DNA from: Paraphaeosphaeria minitans | Taxonomy: Eukaryota > Ascomycota > Dothideomycetes > Pleosporales > Didymosphaeriaceae | Direction: 5' to 3' | DNA: 64,000 nt | Assembly: GCA_015832175.1 (NCBI GenBank) | Contig: WJXW01000003.1 | Coordinates: 3,906,001 to 3,970,000 of the forward strand | Part shown: positions 32,277 to 44,072 of the stretch, in pieces | Layout: each line of letters opens with the position of its first letter | How positions within the stretch are numbered: position 1 is the first letter of the stretch | Notes under the pieces: model-generated | The model's database searches: none | What the model saw: the letters and a program-made list of their open reading frames with translations, nothing else | What the model was told of the DNA's origin: nothing | Translations under genes and position numbers: made by a program

Positions 32277-34427
32277 ATGAATACCTCATCTTATTTTGAG
32301 CGTGCACTCTTCTACGATCGAAGTCCAGCGGCCGAGGAGTACTACACGCGATCTTGTGCGACCATATTCGAAGAGGATCCCAGCCGCACAAATATCGAAG
32401 TGAGGGTACAGTCCTCCATCGATGTCTCATATTATGGAAAAAAGCAAGGCCTTTCAAATCTCGAAAATAAGCCGGAAGACGCAGGCTCATCTCTTTTCTT
32501 TTCTCGGACAACTAAACTACCAGATGAGAAGGGACCTCCCCAAGGCGACCCGCTACCAGCTTCAAAGACCGATGTCACTTACAAAGTCAAAGTCGACGAT
32601 GCCTACGATTCGGATAGCGACTATGCATGGTCGCTATCTAGCAAAGCATCTAGTACCGCGCTCGCGACCGGACTGGACCAGCACCATGGTTCTTTACCAC
32701 CCACATACCCTGGGCCGCCTAGATTGACTGTCATCGACTTGGAGCCGTCCAAGCTGCGTAGCTTTACCAAACAGACAAAAACCGAGTTTAGGGTCTTCTA
32801 CATACGCCAAAGGAATTCATACAGCAGATTACAGATCACCAAAGAGCTGTTTGAGGAGCTTCTTCGTTGCTGCCACGTGTTTCCTCGATTCAACGAATAT
32901 GTGATAGGCTTCGGAGCCAGGGACAGTGAAACTGAAGTTGGCCCACCACCCCTAACCTTCCGACCGTTGTGCGAGATACGCAGCAATCGATACCATGGTT
33001 TTGGTATGTCTCAAATCATGGCTATCGTGCTTTCACTAAATCTTCACAGAGTGTTCTTACATCCTACGCTATATCGAGTGCACGAATCGGACGGGGAGCA
33101 AATCTACGTGGTCACTACGACAATTCGCTGTCTACCATCGTTACAAGCCAAAATCTGGCAGGGCTTGCTCTACCTGGATCTTGGTGGGAGCTTCACAACG
33201 GACTGAGAGGCGCCTCGATGATTATACAAGAAGTATTGATGATCTGAGTGCCTCTAATCCCTTTGAACTCCATGCTACGTTCATGGAAACAGCTATATCA
33301 AGCTGGCGACCTTATCTGGTTCACCTAACAAAGCTCGTAACGCACCAGGTACGCTATCTGCATCGCTATCGGTGCCCTTTGAGCTTACACTTTGTAGTCA
33401 GATAAAGCCACCGGAGTCGAAGTTGCAGGCGACGATGACCTGGTTCCGATCACTTTTGAAGACCATCAAGAGTTGAAGATGGTTGAAGATCGGGTCGCAG
33501 ATCTCATCTTGTGCTTGGACTCAACCCTGGATACTGTCGCAACGTTCGAGGAGATGTACGAGCAGTTCTCTCGCCAACAGACCATTCCTTCCTCTGTCAG
33601 CAACGAGGATCGAAAGTCAGCATACGGGGTTAATATAGTGGTGTTTAGTTTGAGGAAGTGGGCAAGGGAGATATCGTATAGACAAAAGCAGGCTAAGGTG
33701 TTGTTGAAGAAGGTGGAAACAACTAGAACACTGGTACGCTCGCTTCTGTGGCCGCCGTCGTCACACGTAACTGACCATGATCTACTCTAATCAGATATCC
33801 TCTCTCCTCGAACAAAAAACCGGTCTCGGTACCAACGAACAACTCTCCGCCGTACGCAAGCTTGTAGAGCAAGGCCAAGAAGAGACTGCTCTTATGAGAG
33901 AACTTGCCGAGAAGAGTAGTAGAGATTCATCAAGCATGAGGATTCTTACTATCATTACGATGATATATCTGCCATGTACCATCGTTTCGGTAAGTTTGAA
34001 ATGAGGTTTGAACAGACTGAAACATCCTGACTGGTGACTCGAGAACTTCTTCTCGACTCAATTCGTAAAGCAGATCGACACACCTTCTGGCGATACGAAA
34101 CTGGGCTACGCGCAAAATGCTTGGCTTTTCTTCGCAATATCCGTCCCATTAACGCTTGCGACTATAGGAGTATGGTACTCGTGGGTCAACGGCGCGAGAA
34201 TTTTCCGAAAAACGTGGGGTCGACGAGCAACATCAGACACAATTGAATGCCAAAACCGAGCTTACTCGCACTGTAAGAACCGCTCGTGCAGCTGCCGCGT
34301 TGACCCGACCCGTGATGGGCAACCTCCGGCGCTTAGCCACCACCTCATCGACATTAGCCGTGGGCATGCTGCTGTTCACCCTTGTCACGGAATTTATAAT
34401 CACAACCCCAAGAATTCTCCGTATTAA
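32277..34427 (+). CDS. CorA-like Mg2+ transporter domain protein (fungal type)
   Basis: Five exons: 32277-33003, 33050-33348, 33398-33733, 33795-33989, 34044-34427; ~646 aa. Introns are 46-61 bp and phases agree. The N-terminal ~240 residues are soluble (FRVFYIRQRNSYSRLQITKEL). Then comes the fungal hallmark ECSYILRYIECTNR followed by WSLRQFAVYHRYKP, long helices (LTKLVTHQ; RKWAREISYRQKQAKVLLKK), and two C-terminal membrane segments: LTIITMIYLPCTIVSNFFST and AWLFFAISVPLTLATIGVWY. The canonical CorA GMN selectivity motif is not present at the first helix, as in other fungal CorA-like proteins that often sit beside heterokaryon-incompatibility genes, so transport is unproven. The acceptor for exon 3 is TTTGTAG (33397); a nearby CAG gives an early stop. 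The last ~60 residues are uncertain: a second frame (34243-34476) encodes a hydrophobic stretch instead. Confidence 0.82.
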
Positions 34428-35340
34428 CAGACTGCCAACATCGGTTGCTCTCTTCACTGTACTCCCTTCACTGTGATGCCAAGAAGCCATCGCATCCACA
34501 TCACGCGGTACCATACATCTGGAGAAAAACACGACAAAAAGGAGCTCCCAAATATTTCAAAGGTCAATTTAGATCGTAATTAGGAACTTTTGCGGCTGGG
34601 TGCCGTGCGAATCGGGAAGAAATCGCTTGGGCGCAACCCAATACACAACCCAGCTGCGCAGAGCTGGCTATGGTTAACGAACAGGCCTCGAACATCCTCA
34701 GCCCTCAGGAGTCTTGCTCGCATCAGTTCATCCCAGGAAATGGGCATGTAAGAATGACTAGCATGCGCATGCAGCTCTGTTCTTAAGGCGTGATTTGACT
34801 GGACACCTCTAGCGGTGCTGCGAGCCCCCCTCCAACCCCACCTTCTCCGCGATAACGACCTCCTAGCCATACACGCAGATCAGGCTCACCGGATCATTCC
34901 ATGGGTCTTCTCTTCGAAAACAACGAATTGTATTAATTGTATCTCGCTAAGACAACCTGTGCGTATATGCCGTCCAAGCCATGGCAGGCTCGGCTGCATC
35001 GCAGGCCAATGTAGCATTACGCTCATAAGTCTGGCGTTCGCCTTCACTGACCGGTGCAATACTTTCTGGTACGATGGATCTCTTTCATCACCTCACTGGG
35101 CGCAGCGAGCCGTTGCTGCCTGGTCGACTCAAGCCCCCGGAGGCAACATATATATGCTGCGCCGGCTTCCGCGACATGGCTTCTACGTCAGATTCCAGCC
35201 TCGTTGCATCCGCCCTCCGAACGTAGTTTGAGTCACCTTGCTCAGCCTTTCGCTGCAAACCATCACATCCGAGCGTGTTCCGAACATACAGCATCCATTA
35301 CACAGAAGCACGATAGCGTGTAATTATCATCAAGTGAGAC
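34428..35340. other. Intergenic, upstream of the protein kinase gene
   Basis: A 913-bp interval with no supported gene. Confidence 0.5.
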
Positions 35341-37006
35341 ATGGCAAAATCAATGAACAACAAAGATGATGTGTGTGATTACATGGAAGCTCACACGGTG
35401 ACATTCAACTTCAGAGGGCAGCCGCAGCGATTCCTCCCACGGTCGGCTCTAGAATACGCCACTCGGAAGGATGTGGTGCAGAAGATCGTCGCACAGGATA
35501 AAGAAACCATCCTCAATAACCGTGAACAAGCAGAATTGGTTGATCGTATCGTCAGAGCCGGACGAAAGCTCTTCGCCATATGCGTACACTGCGGTGTAAC
35601 CATGCAGCACCTCAAAGTCATGCTTGACAACGGGATCACTGACAAGCGACTACCATTGAGCAAGGATGATTTCGGGAGTTTGAAAGAGAAGAGATTTTTC
35701 GTCGCAAACTTTATCGCCAACCAGAAGCAATACAACACAATAAGTCTGTCGGTAGACTCAATCCAACGACTTGACGATCTCCAATCCGATCGCTTTACGA
35801 TACCGATCGAGTATGAAGAGATCGAAGCCAACTATAAGGGCAAAGGGGCTTTTGGTACTGTGTGGAAGGTCAGAATCCACCGCGATCATCGCTCCTTCAT
35901 ATGCGTATGTATATACCCAGTAGAAGAGAGTTCAAACGCTGAGTATTGTAAAGGAGACAAAGGATGGGGACCTCTTCGCCATGAAAGTCACTCCCCATGA
36001 AGGACGCGAGCAAGACTACCATCGTCAGATGGCAGGCCTCAACCACCCACACCTTGTCAAATGCCTCGCCAGCTTCACCCTTGGGGCCAAGTACCAGATG
36101 GTAAGCATGGTGTTGTTTCTCTAGTGACGAAACTGACGTTTTCAGATATACGAGCTCGCCAGCTGCGATCTGGAGGAGTTCATGCGTGAACGATCAAAGC
36201 CTTCCAAACACCCAGAGCTAACGGAAGCCTGGCTTGCCCAACAACTAGCAGGCGTTGCTAGCGCTCTCAAAGTCGTTCACAACCCTCAGGGCATGCTCAA
36301 CGTGCCGAATGCGAATACTTTGAGAACAGGGTACATACATGACATTAAGCCGGAAAATATTCTTGTGTTCATATACAAGGGCAAAGTCTGCGTTCTTCGC
36401 CTATCAGACTTCTCATGTGCCAAGGTTGTGGAGATCGTTGCTACCATTAGCGGCAAGCGGGATAGCTACAAAACCGGCTCGAAACCGGGTACTCCAACAT
36501 ATCGCGCACCGGAGATCTCGGAAAACGTATCTTCCAGACCCTACGACATGTGGTCTCTTGGCTGCGTCTTCCTTGAGCTGCTTGTGTGGTACCTGGAAGG
36601 ATACAAGGCTCTCGAGATGTTCCGAGAATCTCGTGAGGGGTCTGTTATTCCCAACGGGATGATTGACGAGGGCTTCTACCACAAGACCAGCAACGGCGAG
36701 ATGCAGCTCCGAGAGTCTGTCCTTCGCAAGATCGAAAACCTGAAGCGCCAGTGCCGAGGGGATCTCAAGGATATTGTGGACGTCGTACCCTCGCTACTGA
36801 AAATCAAGCCAAAAGAAAGAATGGATGCTTCCCACTTAGCAGCAAGGCTGAGTCGCTTCAGCACAGCGACTGGATCAAATACCACCACGAACTTCGCTGG
36901 CTCACTTACGGTACCTTCAATCGGATCGACAAGCTTACCCACGTACGACTCCGACTCTGACCCTAATGAGTTCATCAAAATCACCAGACCGAGCAACGAG
37001 CAGTGA
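35341..37006 (+). CDS. Divergent serine/threonine protein kinase (521 aa)
   Basis: Exons 35341-35868, 35924-36100, 36146-37006. The second and third are firmly joined (GTAAGC..TTTCAG); the first intron uses donor GTCAGA (55 bp) because the more canonical GTATGT would leave only 19 bp. Residues 1-160 are an unrecognised helical N-terminal region. Kinase domain: glycine loop GKGAFGTVW (~167-175), the lysine in DLFAMKV, alpha-C/HPHLVKCLASF, hinge IYELASCDLEEFM, catalytic loop GYIHDIKPENIL (Asp ~301), metal motif LSDFSCAK (DFS instead of DFG), activation segment GTPTYRAPE, and YDMWSLGCVFLELLVW. The catalytic loop lacks the HRD pattern (the residue two before Asp is Ile, not His). Catalytic Lys, Asp, Asn and the APE Glu are present, so activity is plausible. 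These kinases are common and variable in Pezizomycotina. Confidence 0.82.
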
Positions 37007-38352
37007 CTCATGAAGCATTGATTTGCTATACAATCGTGTACGAAAGCCAGGGTTAGTCTGTCTCTCCGCAATATCAATCGTGACACTAATGATTGTGAAC
37101 AGGGTACGTTCTCTAACGCGTATTTTATGGGCCAGGGTTCAATAGGAGTTCAATGTGATTGATTCTTTTAGTCCCTTTGTGATACCCATTTGGTTTGTTT
37201 TACTTGGTTTGTGTTCATATATTTTTGTGAGGTTCGAAAGATAGTTTCTGTACTCGCAGGCAAATTACATTGAGACCGTAAAGTAATGCGAAGATCACAA
37301 TGCTCGTCAAAATCACCAATACGTACAATGACGACTTGCTCAGAACAGGCGAGGCAGACAGATCAATCGACTAAGTTACGGGATGAGAGTTCTCGCCTCA
37401 TATAGGTATACCTCTTTCTAGGCCTAGGTAATGAAGAACTGCCTTGCTTGTGTCAACCAATCAGTCCCACGTCCCGTACAGTCTCTCGAGGCTGAATCCC
37501 GTATCATGTGGGGCTTAGACCTGTTACAAATACTGGAGTGATCTACCCGCCAGCCTGGTCGCGCGCAAACCACCCTCTTCCCATCAGTCACATCTACATC
37601 ATTCCATTCCAAGATTTACTGCGAGCCCGATACAATGAAACACGTAGGAGAACACGGGGGAGTTTTAGTGCCGCCCTCAGCCACCCGACCCACCGAATGG
37701 CTACAGAGCAGTAATGAGGATGATTTCACAGGACGAACTTCTCCCGAAGAGGTCAATCAAAAGAAGCGGATTGGAGGAGCACACACACCTCCACAGCCTG
37801 CCTGTACCCCTAAAGTCTCCATACCCCTGCAGTTCGCTTTATATGATCAGAACGTCCTTTCGACGGTGCCTCCTTCGCTCTCCAAAAATACAGAATGGAA
37901 TTCTACAGAAACGAGCATTTCCACAGGTGAAATGACAAAATTAAGAAGGATCCCATGACTAGAAGACGACAATGGTGTTTTAGTAATACCGCACCATGCT
38001 TCCTAAAATCACTTTACGGATGCGCATTCTGGTTCCTCAATTGCTCCTATATAAGTAGCATTCTCGAAGAATGGCACGTACATTGCTTGAGTCATTTCCA
38101 TGGAGAGGAAGAACGGGAGCAAGAGCCCGTTGTCATAAGAGTGATCTGATGTACCTTGTGATTCCTCGTGCTTCTGAGAAAGGGCAACCTTGTGGTGGTG
38201 TTTGAATGAGTGCACGCGTAATAGGCGATTAGTGATAGGCATCACCTTGTCTCTTGGCGCCCTGACCTCATCCAAACATTTTGCGGCGAACGCGGAGGTT
38301 TACCAATCGACCACCGTTCACCGATCCATCGCCAACTCCCACACATATCACC
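37007..38352. other. Intergenic, 1.3 kb, upstream of GRX5
   Basis: No well-supported gene. A 107-codon frame at 37635-37958 (+) has no recognisable features and no joinable exons. Confidence 0.45.
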
Positions 38353-38983
38353 ATGTTCTCTAGAAGAGCTTTCCCATCGGTAAATTTACCAGATAGGGCC
38401 TCAATCAGAATCTAGCTAATCAATTGCGAATAGGCCTTCAGCGCCGCAACAAGGGCGACTCGCCCCCTCGCCTCGGCCGCAGCTCCCCGCTTCCTCACGC
38501 CCATGCAGACGCGCATGCTCTCCGATGACATGCGTCAGGCCATCGACAAGGCTGTCGCGTCAGCTCCCGTAGTTCTGTTCATGAAGGGCACGCCCGAGAC
38601 CCCACAGTGCGGCTTCTCGCGCGCGAGCATACAGATTCTGGGCATGCAGGGCGTGGATCCGGACAAGTTTACGGCTTTCAACGTGCTTGAGGATAACGAT
38701 CTGCGATCAGGTACGTTGTTGCTGTTATTCGTGCGCTACATGCGCTGCGCCTCGAGGGCGAAACAATGCCTGTTTTGACGGAGAGGCGAATAGCTAACAA
38801 GCTGTCGCAGGCATCAAAGAGTACTCGGAGTGGCCCACGATACCCCAGCTTTACGTTGACAAGGAGTTCGTCGGTGGATGCGATATCCTTATGACCATGC
38901 ATCAGGACGGCTCGCTGGCTAAGATGCTTGAAGAGAAGGGTGTTCTGGTACCGGCGGAGAACGACACTGAGCCGCCAAAATAG
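38353..38983 (+). CDS. GRX5: Monothiol glutaredoxin, mitochondrial Fe-S cluster type
   Basis: Three exons: 38353-38379, 38434-38710, 38811-38983; introns 54 and 100 bp; 158 aa. The N-terminus ([20 protein letters not shown]) is an Arg/Ser/Ala mitochondrial presequence. The core has [17 protein letters not shown] with the single active-site Cys of the CGFS class, [19 protein letters not shown] with the glutathione-binding TIPQL, and GGCDI. Grx5 holds a [2Fe-2S] cluster with glutathione and passes it from the Isu scaffold to later ISC targeting factors. Length matches yeast Grx5 (150 aa). Sure. Confidence 0.95.
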
Positions 38984-39438
38984 AGATTACGTTACGGGAT
39001 ACAATAGCTAGAAGCTAACGAGGTTGAAGAAGCTGAGAGAAAACACTTGAGGACTGTACCGGAGATGGTGTACGATTGATGTTGTATACTTACCAGCTGT
39101 ACATGAAGCGTTGCTCAAAGATAGCAAGGTATTGCGCGAGGGCTTGAGATACGAAGTGACTCGTCAAGGCTATCTGGTGCTTTTACTTAAGCATGCGACA
39201 TTTGGAGCATCAGTTGCAGCATATTGAAGCTTTGGCTTTTGCTCATGAGTGACGCATAGTTTCTGGATTGGGTCGCTGCTTGCTCTGGGAAGTCGCGTTG
39301 ATACGATCGGACCAGTTCGCGCCTTCCCTCTTTTCAGATTGTTCCTCAACTGAAAGCTCCCCCTCCTACAGTTTCGCAGCACCAACCTCCCGACTGATTT
39401 TGGGCCTTCATTGCCTTGCGATCAGATTACTTTATAGG
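38984..39438. other. Intergenic between GRX5 and the gene at 39439
   Basis: No gene seen; serves as GRX5 3' flank and upstream region of the next gene. Confidence 0.5.
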
Positions 39439-40626
39439 ATGGCGACGACGCGTGAAGGCACAGCTCTGCGCGCGGGCCGAGCCACAGGTGCAAGCGTAGT
39501 GAAGGTGAACGACAGCAAGCCACCACTATCGAAGCTTCCATGGTCAGCAGCGAGCATCTTCGTGCACCAGCACTCTAAAGCCGTGAAGAAAGCCGTGGCT
39601 ACTCCGGTCCTTTATGCGTCAGCAATGAAGAGGTCGATGCGCACGAAGCGAGTATCGAGCAACAGCCCAGAAAAGATGGGAAACAACGACTGCAGGAAGC
39701 AGGACGATTCTCACCCTCTGGCTGCAGCTTTCAATGGTAACGCTAACCTACGCCTCCCTTGCGCCATCATTCTTGGGCCGTTTTGCGTTCGCATAACGCA
39801 TTGTGAAACAACTCCATGCACCAACAGACACTCCAGAATCTTTACAGCGAATACACGCAGCTGACATGATTCAGACACAACGCGTGCGTATAGGCAAACG
39901 TTGCTTGAACATACCACGAGAAGACTTGACAACACCCTCTCTCACCTCCTCGATCAATTGAATGATTTCAATACCACAACTTCATCGTCCTCTCCATCCG
40001 ACCCCAACGTCTCTCCACAGAAACTCACTATAGCGGACAAGAATGAGCGGACTGCGATGAAGCTCTTTACACCGCTCGGTCAGTACGAGCTGACGGTGGC
40101 GCGGGACGATTCCAATGGTGAAGAGTATCGAGTAATGCAGATATTGGAGGATGGGCTCGCAAATTACCAAGCCAGGCATGAACACCGCAGAGAGGAGATT
40201 CGAAAGTTGGAGTCGAAGTGGGAGGCTGTCGTGGGCGAGATATGGAAGGTCGGCGTCGACTGCTTGGGCGAAGACGCCATGTCTGCCCTCTTACTCACCA
40301 AGCCAGCTCCTCCGCCTTCACCACCCGTCAAAGCCGAGAGACATGGCCTACTGCTTGCCGATCTCGACCCGAGACCCGTGCGCAAGAAGGTCAAGTTCGA
40401 GGAGCCAGCCCCCAAGCTGCCCAAGTTCGTGTCCACTTCGTCTAGATTGCCGGATCTTCCAATCCCGCAACAAGTATCGAAAGAAGATGTCAAGATGCTG
40501 AAGGTCAAGGTCAACGACTTCGGTAATGAGCAAATCGACGCACTCGCGAAAGTCAAAAAGGATGGGGAGGTGTGGTGGGAGAAAAAGCAGGCGCAGATGA
40601 TGATCGCTCTCCAAAAGGAGGATTGA
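39439..40626 (+). CDS. Hypothetical coiled-coil protein (349 aa)
   Basis: Two exons, 39439-39736 and 39875-40626, across a 138-bp intron. Among the possible acceptors only TTCAG at 39874 keeps frame; three others lead to a stop near 39961. Residues 1-100 are basic (SKLPWSAASIFVHQHSKAVKK; MKRSMRTKR). After the junction comes an amphipathic helix DTTRAYRQTLLEHTTRRLD, a Ser/Thr/Pro linker, then a long charged helix about 185-225 (YQARHEHRREEIRKLESKWE). The C-terminal third is proline-rich with basic patches (RPVRKKVKFEEPAPKLPK) and ends in another helix. It looks like a nuclear or scaffold protein but I cannot name the family. No signal or membrane segment. Confidence 0.7.
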
Positions 40627-41185
40627 GGCTCACGGTGACATGGGTTCCAGATGAAGGTTGCGACGATGAAACAAAGGACGCTCCAAGGATTCTGGGGCAA
40701 AGGTTCGGAGAACTTATCAAGGATGAAAACTCAACAATATTGGGAATGTAAGGAGGATACAACGTATGTTACGAATTTTGGAGGGACTGAATCAGTCTGC
40801 ATGGCACTCTACAGAAGCTGTAAAACCGTTGATGTCAGTACATCGCAAGGGCGCCGCGAATGAGCAGTAAAGCCAATTCTCGCGGAGGCATGTGAGCATG
40901 CCGGCAGGACAACGCAATAATAGACATATGGGAACGATTTCCCCAAGCTCGATGGCAATCGAGGGTGCATACAATTGATCTCCACGTGATAGCGCGTGTA
41001 GCCGACGTGTCATTGGCCGGACCCCACCGAACAGCTACCCCAAACCCAAAGCTCCCCCCAACTCGCTCGCCACCACAACAACAACAACACTGGTTTTGCA
41101 AACGCAATGCATGATCGACCACCTCGATAGCACAACAATTCTGTTATACTTCCTCGGTACGCGCACCCGCGACCGCCTACCCACA
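40627..41185. other. Intergenic, upstream of ALG14
   Basis: A 559-bp interval without a supported gene; one CACGTG (40983-40988) lies about 200 bp upstream of ALG14. Confidence 0.5.
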
Positions 41186-41953
41186 ATGGCCTCCCCACCG
41201 CCCTCCGCCCTCTACACACCAACCTTCCTCCTCGCCCTCCTCACCACCCTCCTCCTCTGCCTCACCCTCCGCGCTCTCGCCATCCTGCCCTCCCGCAGTC
41301 CCAAACCCCGACTCCGCACACCCGGCACGCCCACCCGCGTCGTCATCGTCCTCGGCTCCGGCGGCCACACCCAGGAAATGCTGTACCTACTGCGCGACCT
41401 GGATCCAGCGAAGTACACGCACCGGACGTGGGTAGTCAGCAGCGGGGACGCATTCAGTGCAGGGCGGGCCGTTGCATTCGAGTCCGAGATGGAGAGCAGG
41501 GCGGGAAGTGGACATGGAAAGAACGTTGGCCCGGGGACTTTCGACGTAGTCACCGTGCCGCGCGCGCGGAGTATACATCAGAGTCTGCTGACGACGCTGG
41601 GGTCGAGTCTACGATGCTTGTGCGCCTGTTTTGCGCCTCTGCTCGGGTTTACCACTGCCTCTTCCATGGCGCAGGCGCCTACCAAGGACCTGCCCGACCT
41701 CATCGTTACCAACGGCCCGGCCACGGCTTGCATACTCGTTTTCGCGGCGCTGCTGCTCAGGTTCTTCAACGTGCGCGGCGCGCAGAGTAGGGGGAAATGC
41801 ACGACTGTATATGCGGAGAGTTTTGCGCGGGTCAAGACGCTAAGTTTGAGTGGAAAATTGTTGGTTAGGGTGGTGGATCGGTTTTTGGTGCAGTGGGAGG
41901 GGTTGGAAGGGGTTGGAGGGGGACGGGCGGAGTTTGTGGGGGTGCTGGTGTAA
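41186..41953 (+). CDS. ALG14: UDP-GlcNAc transferase subunit ALG14
   Basis: A single exon, 255 aa from the ATG at 41186; the frame is open to 41096 but the upstream part has no family match, and the 41186 start places the membrane anchor at the N-terminus. Features: helix YTPTFLLALLTTLLLCLTLR (residues ~11-30), the signature VVIVLGSGGHTQEMLYLL, HRTWVVSSGDAFSAGRA, VPRARSIHQS, TNGPATACILVFAALLL and the C-terminal VYAESFARVKTLSLSGKLL and DRFLVQWEGL. ALG14 anchors ALG13 at the cytosolic face of the ER; together they add the second GlcNAc to the dolichol-linked precursor of N-glycans. The C-terminal GVGGGRAEFVGVLV is close to the family's end. Confidence 0.93.
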   Translation: MASPPPSALYTPTFLLALLTTLLLCLTLRALAILPSRSPKPRLRTPGTPTRVVIVLGSGGHTQEMLYLLRDLDPAKYTHRTWVVSSGDAFSAGRAVAFESEMESRAGSGHGKNVGPGTFDVVTVPRARSIHQSLLTTLGSSLRCLCACFAPLLGFTTASSMAQAPTKDLPDLIVTNGPATACILVFAALLLRFFNVRGAQSRGKCTTVYAESFARVKTLSLSGKLLVRVVDRFLVQWEGLEGVGGGRAEFVGVLV

Positions 41954-42125
41954 AGGAAGGAAGTGGATTTACAGACATTGTTTGCGTTTGGAAGATAAGA
42001 AATGATACCCAGGTTGTGCTGTAACGCGACTATTCGACGACTGTCCTCAGTTACTTTCCTTTATGCTGCCTATCATATCATACAAGTGGAATACCTATCT
42101 ACAATATGCTACACGTTGCAGTACA

Positions 42126-43761
42126 CTAATCCAACTCGGCCGCCGCCTCCTGCCTGGCCGGACTTCGCGCCGCCTGCTTCGCCGCCCGCGTAGCCTCGAT
42201 GTGCTGCCCCAGCGCAATCAGCAACGCTGCGCGATCCACCTTGGTCTTCTCCGCCGCGGCAAGCTTGTTCCGCCTCTCGACCTCCCACCGCAGCTGCAGC
42301 GGCGTCTTCATGCTGTCCGGCACGGTCTTCTTCCGCAGCTTCTCCGCCTTCGCCACCTTGCGCTCCGCACGCTCCTCAGGCGTGACTTCCTTGGCGTCCT
42401 CGTACCAGTCCTGCTTCTCGTTGCGCTCTTTGATGCCCGCTTCGTGCGTGTGCTGCTGGATCTCAGATGCGAGCTCCGCGGGGAACGGGGGGTAGACCAG
42501 TGTCGGGTAGAATGATGCCGTGTGCTGCGAGGGCTCGGCCCTGTGGCGTTGGGTGTCGTCCGAGAACCTTGAAGAGAATCCTGCCGGTGCTCCGCGGGGG
42601 TTTGTGGGAACGGCATTGAACTGGTCGAGCTTGGACTGGAGCTTCAGCTCTTCTATTTCTTCGGGAGTCTTGGGTTTTTGTTCGGGCTTGGCTGGTTTCT
42701 TGCCCTTGCCGAGTTTGCTCTTGAGGAACTTCACGGGGTGTCGGACCTTGCCGTACAGAGAAATGGAGTCCTCCTTGTTGGCCTTTGTCACGCGAGCGAC
42801 TTCATCCTCTTTGGGGAGTTTGGTCTCCCATGGCCACTGAATGCGGGTGCGGGTGCCGGCGATGTAGCGGTTGAAGATAGGAAGACCCGTCCTCGGATCG
42901 AATTGGTGTTCTTCTGGAATTTCTCTGGTGCCGTGGTCTTGGCCGGTAAAGGGGTCTCTGCCGGCAGTATGGCGCTCCAAGAGGATATTGTCGACGACAA
43001 CGTCGAACCAGCTATGCACGTCTTTTCCGTTTCCGGTTCGCTTGGTCATACGGTACGGGATGATGAGGCGGATGTCTTCCAGCGATAGCGGGATCTCGAT
43101 TGCGCGTTTCTTTTCCGGTTCTTCGCCCTCCGGGGTGTTGAAGACGCTACCGTCGGCGTAGTGCTGTAGAATTCGGTCAGGTCAAATGACTGGTACAGGA
43201 CAGGGCAAAGTTGCGTACCTTATTGATGTCTTTGATGATAACCTCATGCGAATCTTTGATCACTTCCTCGACAACACCAATCTTGCCCAGCTCTCGGCCC
43301 TTCATGACCATGACACGGTCACCGGGTGCGATGGGGAAGTATTTTTTGTCGTCCACCACAAGCGGATACTCGGGCTCGAGACCCTTTGCCATTCTGGCTT
43401 CATTCTTGCGCGCCCACGATTCGGCGGATACGATTGGTCTCCTCAATTGCTGCATGCTCATAACACCGTATTGGTCTGCTCCAGGGCCGAAGGCACGATT
43501 TGGCCGCAGCGGGCCCATCTCGTAGTCTTCCTTGAGGTTCTTTTTCGCTTGTCTGATGGGCGCAAGAACGTTTTCTTGCTTCCATCTCCTGACTTCAGCG
43601 AAGGCCCGTTTGTCGTCGTGGCGCTCTGTTACAAGTTTCTGGCGCTGTTCGCGGGCGCGTTCGTGCCATCTGATGGCGCCCTTGACCTTTCTCATCGCTC
43701 TGATCTTCGCCACATGCCTGGCAGTCTTCGCCGGGCGGGCGGCGGCCGTCATTTGTGTCAT
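42126..43761 (-). CDS. MRPL40: Mitochondrial large-subunit ribosomal protein uL24m (KOW)
   Basis: Two exons, 43761-43219 and 43163-42126, with a 55-bp intron (GTACGC..CTACAG); 526 aa. The N-terminus is very basic (KTARHVAKIRAMRKVKGAIR). The KOW motif is clear at residues ~150-180: APGDRVMVMKGRELGKIGVV and EEVIKDSHEVIIKDINK. The exon-2 start continues as HYADGSVFNTPEGEEPEKK and the conserved IPLSLEDIRLIIPYR. The C-terminal ~250 residues form a long charged, helical extension (EERAERKVAKAEKLRKKT) typical of the Pezizomycotina orthologue, much longer than the bacterial L24. It is part of the 54S mitoribosome. Start could alternatively be the Met at 43752. The gene diverges from IMA1. Confidence 0.9.
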
Positions 43762-44072
43762 TGTGGATGTTCCAGATGCGGACGGATGGTGCTTTCAGGG
43801 TGCGACGCTATCGAGACATGGGGGGTCGGACAATAAAAGGAAAGACGAGAAGAGATGGATGTCCAGACACGTCCAAAATCGCCTTCCTGGTTCCTGGGCC
43901 TGGGCGGTGGATTCGTCGATCGTCGAGGGTTCGCGTGAGGTCGCGCGGAGCCACCAAATTTCGCGTACCTAGCTCCGGGCGGTCAAACGCGGCAGAAGTT
44001 TGCAGGCGTGACGATGCGGATGCACCGTCCCGAGCGCATCGCGCCGCCACGACCCCAGCCCGCATCGTCACC
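43762..44072. promoter_or_regulatory. Divergent promoter uL24m/IMA1
   Basis: A 311-bp interval between two start codons on opposite strands; it must contain both core promoters. No specific element recognised. Confidence 0.6.

Noticed and set aside
37635..37958. 107-codon + strand frame
   Set aside because: Pro/Thr/Ser-rich without features, start context ordinary, and no exon that joins; left as intergenic.
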